This document shows positions 16,792-24,998 of a stretch of DNA of 64,000 nt, piece by piece. Source of the stretch: an uncultured Collinsella sp. (GTDB lineage: Bacteria > Actinomycetota > Coriobacteriia > Coriobacteriales > Coriobacteriaceae); NCBI GenBank assembly GCA_902470815.1, contig CABRHS010000008.1, positions 1 to 64,000 on the forward strand, read 5' to 3'. The first letter of the stretch is position 1. Each line of letters opens with the position of its first letter. A program made the translations under genes and the position numbers. Below the pieces are notes generated by a model that worked only from the letters and a program-made list of their open reading frames with translations, was not told where the DNA came from and did no database searches.

Positions 16792-17772
16792 ATGTTCTTC
16801 CTCTTCGATCTCTTTGGCGGCCTGTTCGGTCTCCTTCTGATCTTCCTGATCGTGGGTGCGGTCACGGGCAACGTGTTCTTCGTGGTCAAGCAGCAGCACG
16901 CCGTGATCATCGAGCGTCTGGGCAAGTTCCACCGCATCGTGGGCGCGGGCTTCCACGTCAAGATTCCGTTTGTCGACCGCAAGGCCGCAACGGTGTCTCT
17001 GCGCACCATGAAGAACGGCTTCGATATCGACGTGAAGACCGAGGATAACGTCACCATCGGCCTGGAGGTTTCCGCGCAGTACCACGTGAGCTACGAGATG
17101 GGCACGCAGCCTTCCGAGTCCGGCGTCTACAAGAGCTACTACATGCTCCAGCAGCCCGTGGCGCAGATGCGCGACTTCATCACCGACGCCCTGCGCTCGT
17201 CGATTCCCGTGTACACGCTGGACGAGGTCTTTGCCAAGAAGGACGACATCGCCAAGGACGTCAACGCCACCGTGTCCGAGCAGATGGACGCCTACGGCTT
17301 CACGCTGGTGAGCACGCTGATCACCAAGATCGCGCTTCCCGCCGAGGTCGAGGACTCCATGAACCAGATCAACGCCGCGCAGCGCACCAAGGCCGCCGCG
17401 CAGGATTTGGCCGAGGCCGACCGCATCCGCCGCGTCACCGAGGCGAAGGCCGAGGCCGAGGCGATGGAAAAAGCGGGCGAGGGCATTGCCAATCAGCGCA
17501 AGGCCATCGCCATGGGCATCAAGGACTCGCTCGAGACCATCCAGGAGACGGGCGTGGGCAACGACGAGGCAAACCAGCTGTTCATGTTCACGCAGTGGAC
17601 CGAGATGATGAACGAGTTCGCCAAGAGCGGGCGCGCGAGCACCGTGGTGCTGCCCACCGACTTCACGCAGAGTGCCGGCATGTTCGAGCAGATGCTCGCC
17701 GCCAGTCAGGCGGTAGACGCCGCCCCGGTTCCCGCGGCGCCTCCCGTGCCTCCGGCGGATCCGCGCCCCTAG
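16792..17772 (+). CDS. SPFH/band 7 (stomatin-like) membrane protein
   Basis: A 326-aa member of the stomatin/prohibitin family, which forms membrane microdomain scaffolds. It has an N-terminal hydrophobic anchor (residues 1-30), then the SPFH signature VVKQQHAVIIERLGKFHRIVGAGFHVKIPFVDR. A helical stalk rich in Ala/Glu (DLAEADRIRRVTEAKAEAEAMEKAGEGIAN) and a Pro/Ala-rich tail complete it. AAGGA precedes the ATG. It is followed 97 bp downstream by a small membrane-protein gene. No NfeD partner is adjacent. Confidence 0.92.
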   Translation: MFFLFDLFGGLFGLLLIFLIVGAVTGNVFFVVKQQHAVIIERLGKFHRIVGAGFHVKIPFVDRKAATVSLRTMKNGFDIDVKTEDNVTIGLEVSAQYHVSYEMGTQPSESGVYKSYYMLQQPVAQMRDFITDALRSSIPVYTLDEVFAKKDDIAKDVNATVSEQMDAYGFTLVSTLITKIALPAEVEDSMNQINAAQRTKAAAQDLAEADRIRRVTEAKAEAEAMEKAGEGIANQRKAIAMGIKDSLETIQETGVGNDEANQLFMFTQWTEMMNEFAKSGRASTVVLPTDFTQSAGMFEQMLAASQAVDAAPVPAAPPVPPADPRP

Positions 17773-17869
17773 CCCAAGCACACACGGCCGGGGTAAACTG
17801 GGTATAAGCCAACAAGTTTTCGAGGAGGGGCCGAGGATGCGGCCCCTTCGCCTGACGAGAGGGGAAGCG

Positions 17870-18289
17870 ATGAGCAGCTCGCGCAAGATGTTGAAGCTCG
17901 TATCCATTGTTGCGGCCATCTCCGGCCTTGCCATGTGGACGTTCGGCCTGGCGGTCGCCGGCGCCGGCCTTTTCGGCGGGACCGCGATCTCCGGTACGGA
18001 CGCCGCGCCCCTGTACATGGGCGTCTCCGGTGTCTCCGGCCTGTGCTTCGTGGTGATGGGACTCATGGGCATGCGCGCGTCCAACGTCCCGTCGCGCAGC
18101 GGCACCTCGATCGCCACGGCGTTCGGCTCCCTCGCCGTGAGCGCCGTCGCCGCGGTGTTCTGGTCGTGGCAGGGATTCGTCAAGATCGACATCCCCAACG
18201 CCGCGCTGCTCGTCATCGGCGTGATTGAGGCCCTGGCTGTCCTGTTCCTCGCCCGCAAGGTCAAGAGGGAGCACGAGACCTGGCACTAA
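17870..18289 (+). CDS. Uncharacterised small membrane protein
   Basis: A 139-aa protein with four predicted transmembrane helices (about residues 11-38, 45-65, 80-100 and 108-128) and a basic tail (ARKVKREHETWH). No family is recognised. ATG 17870 is preferred because AGGGGA lies seven bases upstream; an in-frame ATG at 17837 would add 11 residues. It sits downstream of the SPFH gene in the same orientation and may be its membrane partner, but this is only positional. Confidence 0.7.
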   Translation: MSSSRKMLKLVSIVAAISGLAMWTFGLAVAGAGLFGGTAISGTDAAPLYMGVSGVSGLCFVVMGLMGMRASNVPSRSGTSIATAFGSLAVSAVAAVFWSWQGFVKIDIPNAALLVIGVIEALAVLFLARKVKREHETWH

Positions 18290-18302
18290 CCACGCGTCCC
18301 AG

Positions 18303-18336
18303 CATGTGTAATTGGGGTCGGATGCAAATTGCACAT
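18303..18336. repeat. Dispersed repeat, copy B
   Basis: Contains TGTAATTGGGGTCGG followed by an A/T-rich stretch and GCACAT. The ends ATGTGTAATT and AATTGCACAT form an imperfect inverted repeat with one mismatch. It shares its core with copies at about 30-63 (reverse orientation) and 18414-18446. Confidence 0.75.
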
Positions 18337-18339
18337 TGA

Positions 18340-18371
18340 AAGCGCTCGCATCGAGGTGCGGGCGCTTTTTT
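18340..18371 (+). terminator. Terminator after the small membrane-protein gene
   Basis: An 11-bp stem (AAGCGCTCGCA with TGCGGGCGCTT, one G-T pair) and a 6-nt loop precede a run of six Ts. Confidence 0.85.
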
Positions 18372-18413
18372 CATGCCGCGAGATGCGGTGTGATGCGGCT
18401 TGCGTGCCAGCAG

Positions 18414-18446
18414 GCGTGTAATTGGGGTCGGGTGCGTTTTGCACAT
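18414..18446. repeat. Dispersed repeat, copy C
   Basis: GTGTAATTGGGGTCGGGTGC followed by GTTTTGCACAT. It matches the element beside apbE (30-63) almost exactly after reverse-complementing, and copy B over the core. Confidence 0.75.
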
Positions 18447-18490
18447 CTGTCGTGCGCCCGGGCACCGCTGCGCGCCGTTTCCGCGTGCCC

Positions 18491-19516
18491 TTAGTCGCGC
18501 GTCCAGCGGATGCCGAGCACGCGGGCAAAGGGCGCCTCAAAGATGGGCGCGGCGCACAGCGCTGTCACCGCCGCGGTCATCGCCAACGCGATCGCGGTGC
18601 CCAGGACGGGGTCGTTCATGCCGGGCAAATCGTAGAGCTGCGTGTGAAAGGTGAGCCACGCGCGGATGAGGCGGTGCAGAACGTAGACCTGCAGGGTGCG
18701 CTGCCCAAGTGTGGTGAGCCGGCAGCGCCGCATGGGGACGAGTTTGAGGACCGCGAGTGAGAAGGCGCCGCCAACCGCGAGCGCCGTGAGTTTTTGGGCG
18801 ACGCCCGCGATGAATCCAAGTTCGTAGGGGTTGTCGCCGTAGACCATGGGGAAGAACCAGGCGAAGGCCTCCGGGTCGATCGCCCGCGATCCCGCTGTGA
18901 GGGCGGCCGCCCCGACGGCCAGCCAAAGCCCCTTGCGGGCGCAAAGGTCGGCGACCGTCGCCGGGCGCAGGTAGTAGCCCAGTGCAAAGCAGGGCAGGAA
19001 CGCCATGGTGCGGCTGATGGCCAACAGGCCGCTCGAGAGGTCGACCGCTCCCCAGCACAGCGCGATCGCGAGGGATGTTGCCATGCCGCGCGCGGCGCCC
19101 AGGCGCGCGAGGATGGGCGTCATGGCGTACCAGGCCGCCATGGAGATGAGATACCACGGTGCGGATGTGAACGCCAGGATGCGCCTCGGCGTGAGTGCGG
19201 CCCCGTTGACGAGGGCGAGCGCGAGCTGGAAGGCGAGCCCGAGCACCGCGAACGAGATGATGCGGTTTACGTTGAGCTTTCCGTCGCGGTAGGCACCCTT
19301 GGCGAACAGGCCGCTCACGAGCACGAACAACGGCATGTGGAACAGGTAGATGATGTCGAACAGGGCGCTCAGGACGGGGTTGGAATTATGCACCGGGTGG
19401 GCGATGTGCCCGAACACGACCAGGATGATGAGCAACCCTTTGACGTTATCGAACAGGGCGATCCGCTCCCGCTGGACGGGCGCCTTCACCCCGTCCCCCT
19501 CGGGGCGTTCCTCCAT
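18491..19516 (-). CDS. Acyltransferase family 3 membrane protein
   Basis: A 341-aa polytopic protein of the Acyl_transf_3/OatA-like family, which moves acyl groups across the membrane onto cell-surface polymers. It begins with the hallmark RIALFDNVKGLLIILVVFGHIAHP (Asp and the catalytic-type His in helix 1) and carries about ten hydrophobic segments. RWYLISMAAWY-like TM motifs in the middle are typical of the family. The substrate is unknown and no SGNH domain is fused. AAGGAG precedes the ATG. It stands alone, divergent from proC. Confidence 0.85.
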   Translation of the reverse strand: MEERPEGDGVKAPVQRERIALFDNVKGLLIILVVFGHIAHPVHNSNPVLSALFDIIYLFHMPLFVLVSGLFAKGAYRDGKLNVNRIISFAVLGLAFQLALALVNGAALTPRRILAFTSAPWYLISMAAWYAMTPILARLGAARGMATSLAIALCWGAVDLSSGLLAISRTMAFLPCFALGYYLRPATVADLCARKGLWLAVGAAALTAGSRAIDPEAFAWFFPMVYGDNPYELGFIAGVAQKLTALAVGGAFSLAVLKLVPMRRCRLTTLGQRTLQVYVLHRLIRAWLTFHTQLYDLPGMNDPVLGTAIALAMTAAVTALCAAPIFEAPFARVLGIRWTRD

Positions 19517-19649
19517 ATGCGATCTCCTTCCGTCTTCGCGAGCCTACCAATCCTAGCGCGAGCGCCGGGCGAGGGGCGATGCCGTAAGATATCTGCATAC
19601 TTGATTTGATCGCGGGGGTTCCCGCTCGAGATTCGAAAGGCAAGCGTGC

Positions 19650-20438
19650 ATGAACGTGAATGACGTGAAGATCGGTTTTATCGGGTTCGGCAACATGGCG
19701 AGCGCCATGGCCGACGGCTGGATCGCGAGCGGAGGGGTCGAGCCGGGCAACATGTGCGCGTGCGCCGGCCGCTACGAGGCCCTTGTCCCGCGCTGTGAAG
19801 CTCGCGGCATGCGCGCATTCGAGAACCCGCGCGAGGTGGTGGAGGCCTCCGATGTGGTGGTGGTCGCGGTGAAGCCCTACATGATCGAGGGGGTGCTCGG
19901 CCCGATTGCCGACGCCCTCGCGGGCAGAGCCGTCTTGTCCGTCGCTGCCGGTTGGGATTGCGCAGCATATGAGGGCGTGGTGCCCGGGACCCATCACCTG
20001 TCCACGATTCCCAACACGCCCGTGGCCATCAACGAGGGCGTGATCGCGTGCGAGAAGGCCTCGACCCTCACGGCCGAGGAGCATGGGCTCGTTTTCACCC
20101 TGCTCGGGCTGCTGGGAACGCCCATCGAGGTGGAGACGCGCCTGCTCTCGGTGGCCGGTACGGTGGGCGGATGCTCCCCCGCGTTCATCGCCATGGTGAT
20201 CGAGGCCCTGGCCGACGCCGCGGTGAAGCATGGCATCCCGCGTGCGAGTGCCTATGAGATGGTGAGCCAGATGGTGGCGGGCACGGCGAAGCTGCAGCTG
20301 GCGACCGGCATGCATCCCGGAGCCATGAAGGACGCGGTGTGCTCCCCCGGCGGCACGACCATCAGGGGCGTGGCGGAGCTCGAGGCGGCCGGCATGCGTT
20401 CGGCCTTCATTCGCGCCATCGATGCCATCGAGGGCTAG
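19650..20438 (+). CDS. proC: Pyrroline-5-carboxylate reductase
   Basis: Catalyses the last step of proline synthesis, NAD(P)H-dependent reduction of pyrroline-5-carboxylate. The 262-aa protein has the Rossmann motif IGFIGFGNMASAMADGW at the N-terminus, VVAVKPYMIEGVL near residue 75 and the ProC signature SPGGTTIRGVAELEAAGMRSAF at the C-terminus, where HPGAMKDAVCSPGGTT binds substrate. The length is typical. AAAGG precedes the ATG. Confidence 0.96.
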   Translation: MNVNDVKIGFIGFGNMASAMADGWIASGGVEPGNMCACAGRYEALVPRCEARGMRAFENPREVVEASDVVVVAVKPYMIEGVLGPIADALAGRAVLSVAAGWDCAAYEGVVPGTHHLSTIPNTPVAINEGVIACEKASTLTAEEHGLVFTLLGLLGTPIEVETRLLSVAGTVGGCSPAFIAMVIEALADAAVKHGIPRASAYEMVSQMVAGTAKLQLATGMHPGAMKDAVCSPGGTTIRGVAELEAAGMRSAFIRAIDAIEG

Positions 20439-20490
20439 GCGCGGCGCCCCGCGTCGGGCTTACGCATGCTCTAAGTTTTGTATAGCAGGT

Positions 20491-20575
20491 GTGCAATAGT
20501 GCAAAGATTGGTGCAACTTTACAAAAACATTTGTACTGAGTACAAATGTTTTGCACAATAGAGCAGAAGTTGCAC
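20491..20575. promoter_or_regulatory. Operator region with perfect 13-bp palindrome and GTGCAA sites
   Basis: AAAACATTTGTAC (20524-20536) and its exact inverse (20540-20552) flank TGA. An outer pair, GTGCAACTT (20511-20519) and AAGTTGCAC (20567-20575), encloses it. Further GTGCAA half-sites lie at 20491 and 20500. The block is immediately upstream of the AlbA_2-domain gene and far more AT-rich than its surroundings. Confidence 0.7.
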
Positions 20576-20624
20576 GTAAGTTCTGTCTTAGAGATGATAA
20601 GCTTAAAACTGAGAGGGCTTCATC

Positions 20625-22097
20625 ATGCTTGCAAATGAGCTTGAGCTGCTTGTTGCGGATACGATGGCTCGGAAATGCGAGACGCAGAATCTTGAGCTGA
20701 AGGCGGCAGAGCGCGGTTGCCCTAGGCGACTATATGATTCGCTTTCGAGTTTCTCCAATCAGGATGACGGAGGCGTGATCCTGTTCGGCATCGATGAGAG
20801 CGCTGGGTTCTCCCTGGTGGGGGTCCCCGATGCCCAGAATCTTCAAAAGGGCGTTATGGAGCAATGCGAGCAGATGACCCCGGTTGTGCGTCCCGTTTTT
20901 ACGGTGGCGGAAATCGAGGGGAAAGTCGTTGTCGCTGCGGAGATTCCCGCATGCGATGTCGTCGACCGCCCCTGCTTCTATTCCGGCAAGGGTCGCCTAA
21001 AAGGGTCCTATGTGCGTGTGGGTGATGCGGATAAGCCCATGACCGAGTATGAGGTGTACAGCTACGAGGCGTACCGAAAGAAATATCAAGATGAGCTGAG
21101 GCCCGTTGAGCGGGCCACCCCGTCCGTCCTCGACCCTGCCTTGGTGTCGCAGTATCTTATGCTGCTCAAGGAAGGCAAGCCAAACCTTATGAGCCTGGAA
21201 GACGAAACCATTTTGGGGCTCATGGGCATGTTGGATGGAGGGACGCCCACCCTCGCGGGGACGATGCTCTTTTCAATTTACCCTCAGGCCTTCTTCCCGC
21301 AGCTTTCCATCATCGCGACGGTGCTTCCGGAGGATGAGTTGGGTGGGGTATCGGAGAGTGGCGAGCGTTTCATCGACAACAAGCGGATTGAGGGAACCCT
21401 GAGCGATCAGCTCGAGGGGGCTCTGGCGTTTGTCCGGGCGAATACGCGCCGATCTACGCGTATCGATACCATGACGGGAAAGCGAATCGATACATCGGAG
21501 TATCCAATCGAGGCGGTGCGCGAGCTGCTTCTCAACGCATTGATACATCGGGACTACAGCGTTCATACCCAGGGGATGCCGATCCAGCTCCAGATTTTCC
21601 CGACCCGCCTGGTTGTGACGAACCCCGGCGGTCTTTACGGACGGCTGTCCATTGACGAACTGGGGTTTGTCCAACCTGATACGCGCAATCCCTCCATTGC
21701 CACGGCCATGGAGACGTTGGGCAAGACGGAAAACCGGTATTCGGGTATTCCGACTGTTAGACGTCTTATGGCGGAACGGGGTCTGCCCCTGCCGGTATTC
21801 GAGGATTACCGCGGGGAGTTTCGCGTTACGCTAGCGGGGGGCCGCGAGGGGCAAGGCGCCGCTGTAGATAGAGTCGCGGCGGGGACGATCGAGGATAAAG
21901 TAATTGGGTTTTGCGTGGAACCGAGGACACGCGAAGAGGTGGCCGACTTACTCGGCGTGCAGAGCGCGTACGCGGCGCGGCGATATTTGAACCCATTGGT
22001 CAAAGACGGGAGGCTGCAACTGACGCTTCCTCAAGCGCCGCGTAGTCCCAAACAGCGCTACCAGGCCGTGGAGCGCTACAGTGCCGGTGATCGTTAG
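20625..22097 (+). CDS. AlbA_2/Schlafen-type DNA-binding protein with RecG-like ATPase fold
   Basis: A 490-aa protein. Residues about 18-140 form an AlbA_2 (Schlafen) domain: ETQNLELKAA, the strand VILFGIDE, and RLKGSYVRVGDADKPMTEYEV. Residues about 270-400 form a GHKL-like module with YPIEAVRELLLNALIHRDYSVH (N-box), PTRLVVTNPGGLYGRL and TRNPSIATAM. A winged-helix end follows. Such proteins are often annotated as ATP-binding transcriptional regulators, some tied to phage defence or stress; the role here is unknown. An elaborate operator block just upstream suggests autoregulation. It overlaps the opposite small membrane gene by 4 bp. Confidence 0.87.
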   Translation: MLANELELLVADTMARKCETQNLELKAAERGCPRRLYDSLSSFSNQDDGGVILFGIDESAGFSLVGVPDAQNLQKGVMEQCEQMTPVVRPVFTVAEIEGKVVVAAEIPACDVVDRPCFYSGKGRLKGSYVRVGDADKPMTEYEVYSYEAYRKKYQDELRPVERATPSVLDPALVSQYLMLLKEGKPNLMSLEDETILGLMGMLDGGTPTLAGTMLFSIYPQAFFPQLSIIATVLPEDELGGVSESGERFIDNKRIEGTLSDQLEGALAFVRANTRRSTRIDTMTGKRIDTSEYPIEAVRELLLNALIHRDYSVHTQGMPIQLQIFPTRLVVTNPGGLYGRLSIDELGFVQPDTRNPSIATAMETLGKTENRYSGIPTVRRLMAERGLPLPVFEDYRGEFRVTLAGGREGQGAAVDRVAAGTIEDKVIGFCVEPRTREEVADLLGVQSAYAARRYLNPLVKDGRLQLTLPQAPRSPKQRYQAVERYSAGDR

Positions 22098-22261
22098 AAC
22101 AAACCGTCCTCGTCGTCCGTCCTGGGGCCGCGGTCCACGTAGAGCTTGTGGGTGCGCTTCTCCAGGACGAACGCGACGATGCCGAAGATCACGACGCCGG
22201 CGAAGAACAGGACAGCGACGCCCGTGCGGGTGCCAAAGAGGAAATTGAAGAACTGGTCCAT
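22094..22261 (-). CDS. Small single-pass membrane protein
   Basis: A 55-aa protein with one transmembrane helix (TGVAVLFFAGVVIFGIVAFVL) and a charged tail KRTHKLYVDRGPRTDDEDGLF. The ATG at 22261 has AGGA about eight bases upstream. It resembles short conserved membrane proteins of Coriobacteriia, but I cannot name the family with certainty. It is divergent from serS, and about 137 bp of shared upstream sequence lies between the two starts. Confidence 0.65.
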   Translation of the reverse strand: MDQFFNFLFGTRTGVAVLFFAGVVIFGIVAFVLEKRTHKLYVDRGPRTDDEDGLF

Positions 22262-22398
22262 TGCGCTGTCCTGCTTTCTTGCTGGAATACATGGCGAAAT
22301 ACGGTCACCAGTATATACTTGCACTGCACAAACTTGCATCTCATGCATTTGTAAGGGATGCACTGCGATAGCACTTGCAGGCTGGATACGGAGGAATC

Positions 22399-23691
22399 AT
22401 GCTCGACATCAAGTTTGTACGCGAGAACCCCGAGGCGCTCGACGCCGCCATGGCCAATCGCCAGGGCAGCTGGGACCGCGAGCGCTTCTTCGCGCTCGAC
22501 GAGGAGCGCCGCTCCGTCATCTCCCAGGTCGAGGACCTGCAGGCCACGCGCAACGCCGAGTCCAAGAAGATCGGCGCCCTTATGAAGGAGGGCAAGCGCG
22601 AGGAGGCCGAGGCCGCCAAGGAGGCCGTGCGCCAGGTGAACGAGCAGATCGAGGGTCTTGCCGGCCGTCGTGCCGAGCTCGACGCCGAGGTCGCCGATTT
22701 CATGGCCCGCATCCCCAACATCCCCTGCGATGCCACGCCCGTGGGCAAGGATGAGGACGAGAACCCCGAGCGTCGTCGCGTGGGTGAGCCCCGCGACTTC
22801 GCCGCCGAGGGCTTTGAGCCCAAGGCCCATTGGGACCTGGGCGTCGAGACCGGCATCCTGGACTTCGACCGCGGCGCCAAGCTGTCCGGCGCTCGCTTTA
22901 CGGTGCTCTCCGGCGCCGGTGCGACGCTCGACCGCGCGCTGCAGAACTTCTTCCTCAACACGCACATCTCCCGCGGGTTCACCGAGTTCATCCCGCCGGT
23001 GATCGTCAACCGCGAGATCATGTACGGCACGGGCCAGCTGCCCAAGTTCGAGGATGACGCCTACCACACCGGCGAGGACCAGTTCCTGATCCCCACCGCC
23101 GAGGTCGCGCTCACCAACCTGCACGCCGGCGAGGTGCTCGACGCCGCCCAGCTGCCGCTGCGCTACACCGCGGGCACCCCGTGCTTCCGCGAGGAGGCCG
23201 GTTCCGCCGGCCGCGACACGCGAGGCATCATCCGCCAGCACCAGTTCACCAAGGTGGAGATGGTCAAGTTCGCCAAGCCCGAGGAGTCCGACGACGAGCT
23301 CGAGAGCATGGTGGCCGAGGCCGAGTTCATCCTGCAGCAGCTCGGCCTGCCCTACCGCGTGATCAGCCTGTGCACCGGCGACCTGGGCTTCTCCGCCCGT
23401 CAGACCTACGACATCGAGGTCTGGCTGCCCAGCTACAACGCTTACAAGGAGATCTCCTCCTGCTCCAACTGCGGCGACTTCCAGGCCCGTCGCGCCAACA
23501 TCAAGTACCGCGACCCGGAGAACTTCAAGGGGACGCGCTTCGTCCACACGCTCAACGGCTCCGGCCTGCCCACCGGCCGCACCATGGCCGCGATCATGGA
23601 GAACTACCAGAACGCCGACGGCTCCATCACGGTGCCCGAGGTCCTGCGTCCCTACATGGGCGGCATCGAGAAGATCGAGCCGCTGGCATAG
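22399..23691 (+). CDS. serS: Seryl-tRNA synthetase
   Basis: Class II aminoacyl-tRNA synthetase charging tRNA-Ser. The 430-aa protein starts MLDIKFVRENPEALDAAM. Its N-terminal coiled-coil tRNA-binding arm spans about residues 30-100. Motif 2 (GTPCFREEAGSAGRDTRGIIRQHQF) and motif 3 (GSGLPTGRTMAAIMENYQ) are intact. GGAGG lies before ATG 22399. Codon use is strongly biased to C/G-ending codons, as expected of a highly expressed gene. No T-box leader is seen in the short upstream region. Confidence 0.98.
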   Translation: MLDIKFVRENPEALDAAMANRQGSWDRERFFALDEERRSVISQVEDLQATRNAESKKIGALMKEGKREEAEAAKEAVRQVNEQIEGLAGRRAELDAEVADFMARIPNIPCDATPVGKDEDENPERRRVGEPRDFAAEGFEPKAHWDLGVETGILDFDRGAKLSGARFTVLSGAGATLDRALQNFFLNTHISRGFTEFIPPVIVNREIMYGTGQLPKFEDDAYHTGEDQFLIPTAEVALTNLHAGEVLDAAQLPLRYTAGTPCFREEAGSAGRDTRGIIRQHQFTKVEMVKFAKPEESDDELESMVAEAEFILQQLGLPYRVISLCTGDLGFSARQTYDIEVWLPSYNAYKEISSCSNCGDFQARRANIKYRDPENFKGTRFVHTLNGSGLPTGRTMAAIMENYQNADGSITVPEVLRPYMGGIEKIEPLA

Positions 23692-23708
23692 CACGCCTCG
23701 AGTATTGT

Positions 23709-23778
23709 GCCGGTGAATCGCACCGGCTGTGACAAGCGGCTTTTGGGGTCCGGCAGCCATAAGGCGTTGCCGGGCCCC
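23709..23778 (+). terminator. Two stem-loops downstream of serS
   Basis: GCCGGTG/CACCGGC (23709-23727) is followed by a perfect 11-bp stem GGGGTCCGGCA/TGCCGGGCCCC (23745-23755 with 23768-23778). The U-tract is poor, so they may stabilise the 3' end or act with another factor. Confidence 0.5.
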
Positions 23779-23820
23779 TTAGCATGAAGGGCGATCCTTT
23801 CTCCGCGCTCTTCTTGCTAG

Positions 23821-23844
23821 GGCTCCATTTTCCGGAGCCTTTTG
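23821..23844 (+). terminator. Intrinsic terminator
   Basis: A 6-bp stem GGCTCC/GGAGCC with a 7-nt loop is followed by TTTT, between serS and the next small gene. Confidence 0.6.
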
Positions 23845-23953
23845 AGAGCCCTCAATACTCCATGAATTGTCAACACGTGACACACGAACATACGTTCTAT
23901 TTTTGGGTATACTTGCAATGTTGTTGGAGGCGATGAGGGACGGGAGGAGTCAT

Positions 23954-24301
23954 ATGGATCTGTTCGATTGCGGGGCGGTTCTGTTTGAAAGCCAAGAGGA
24001 CGAGGAGGACCTGAGAATCGAGTGCGCTGTTACACCGGAGGGTGCGCTTGAAATCATGCAGGAGAGTGACGGGCCGTTGACGGCGTGGTGCTTTGAGGAG
24101 AGCCCACATCGGATAGAGGCGACGGTCGATCCCGTCGAGGTGGAGAGACTTCTCGAGTACTTCCACCTTGATGCGCCGCAGTATCTCCCGGCTGTGCTTC
24201 GCTTGGAATACACGGGGTGTGACTGCTTCCATCGGATCCGTGCACTGATGAGGCGTCTTGGCATCCCCTATGAAGTGCGGGAAGAGCAGGTGACGCGTTG
24301 A
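23954..24301 (+). CDS. Small acidic hypothetical protein
   Basis: A 115-aa protein, acidic overall, with several Cys residues (CGAVLF, ECAVT, WCFEE, CDCFHRIRALM). No family is recognised. ATG 23954 is chosen because GGGAGGAG lies five bases upstream. A GTATACTT -10-like element lies about 40 bp upstream of it. It sits alone between serS and the tRNA-Arg pair. Confidence 0.6.
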   Translation: MDLFDCGAVLFESQEDEEDLRIECAVTPEGALEIMQESDGPLTAWCFEESPHRIEATVDPVEVERLLEYFHLDAPQYLPAVLRLEYTGCDCFHRIRALMRRLGIPYEVREEQVTR

Positions 24302-24358
24302 GCGGGGCTGCAGGTAAGAAGATTGTTCCAAAAATCTGAAAAATGCAGCTGATTTTCC

Positions 24359-24390
24359 TTGACGCAGTGCATCATGGATGGCATTATATT
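24359..24390 (+). promoter_or_regulatory. Promoter of first tRNA-Arg gene
   Basis: TTGACG at 24359-24364 and a CATTAT/TATATT -10 region at 24382-24390 precede the tRNA by about 10 bp. The same arrangement is repeated before the second copy. Confidence 0.6.
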
Positions 24391-24399
24391 CCCTGCGTT

Positions 24400-24476
24400 G
24401 CGGCGTTACCTCAGCTGGATAGAGGGTCTGACTACGAATCAGAACGTCACAGGTTCGAATCCTGTACGCCGCACCA
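24400..24476 (+). tRNA. tRNA-Arg (anticodon ACG), copy 1
   Basis: A 77-nt tRNA: acceptor GCGGCGT/ACGCCGC, anticodon stem TCTGA/TCAGA with loop CTACGAA, and T-arm ACAGGTTCGAATCCTGT; CCA is encoded. ACG is read as ICG after TadA editing. The tRNA is identical to copy 2 at 24594. Confidence 0.98.
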
Positions 24477-24486
24477 GTCGAATTTG

Positions 24487-24520
24487 AAACCCGGGCCGCT
24501 TAAGTGGCCCGGGTTTTTCT
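24487..24520 (+). terminator. Terminator of tRNA-Arg copy 1
   Basis: An 11-bp stem AAACCCGGGCC/GGCCCGGGTTT with an 8-nt loop runs into a T-tract. Confidence 0.9.
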
Positions 24521-24552
24521 TACTAGATACATAAAAAAGTTTGGGATTCCGC

Positions 24553-24584
24553 TTGACTCCATCATGTGCCAGTGGCAATATATT
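24553..24584 (+). promoter_or_regulatory. Promoter of second tRNA-Arg gene
   Basis: TTGACT at 24553-24558 and CAATAT/TATATT at 24576-24584, spaced exactly as in the first copy. Confidence 0.6.
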
Positions 24585-24593
24585 CCCTGCGTT

Positions 24594-24670
24594 GCGGCGT
24601 TACCTCAGCTGGATAGAGGGTCTGACTACGAATCAGAACGTCACAGGTTCGAATCCTGTACGCCGCACCA
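24594..24670 (+). tRNA. tRNA-Arg (anticodon ACG), copy 2
   Basis: A 77-nt gene identical to copy 1, including about 10 bp of 5' flank and 20 bp of 3' flank. It has its own promoter and terminator, so each copy is an independent transcription unit. Confidence 0.98.
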
Positions 24671-24680
24671 GTCGAATTTG

Positions 24681-24715
24681 AAACCCGGGTCGCCTGAGCG
24701 ACCCGGGTTTTTCTT
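24681..24715 (+). terminator. Terminator of tRNA-Arg copy 2
   Basis: A perfect 13-bp stem AAACCCGGGTCGC/GCGACCCGGGTTT with loop CTGA and a T-tract. The loop-proximal stem differs from copy 1 by compensatory changes. Confidence 0.9.
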
Positions 24716-24890
24716 TATGGGTTTGGCTCTCGTCAGGGGCTTCAGGGCTTCGCCCTTAAGGGCAGGGCTGCGCTCTTGTTACGGGCCCTAGTTGCGCCAG
24801 AATCACAAATCACAGTGAGATGTACGAATGCCACATCTTCTACCAGCGAATTTATCAATAGGGGGAATAGCTTCTAGTTGCCTTCTAGTT

Positions 24891-24934
24891 ATCAAAACGC
24901 GGGGGGGGGATGGACGCCCTCCCCCTTTTTTGAT
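24891..24934 (+). promoter_or_regulatory. Terminator-like leader hairpin containing a G9 tract
   Basis: GGGGGA (24905-24910) pairs with TCCCCC (24920-24925), followed by TTTTTT. The outer ATCAAAA/TTTTGAT arms extend the stem. It lies about 65 bp before the oxidoreductase ATG, within its likely leader. A run of nine Gs (24901-24909) forms one stem strand. Confidence 0.55.
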
Positions 24935-24998
24935 GTACAGTGTTTGCGGCAGTAAAAGCACATTTGTCGTTTTCGCTTGGCGAAAGAGGGAGAGATTC

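Noticed and set aside
22262..22398. T-box riboswitch upstream of serS
   Set aside because: The gap is only about 137 bp, shows no conserved T-box sequence or anti-terminator, and T-boxes need more length.
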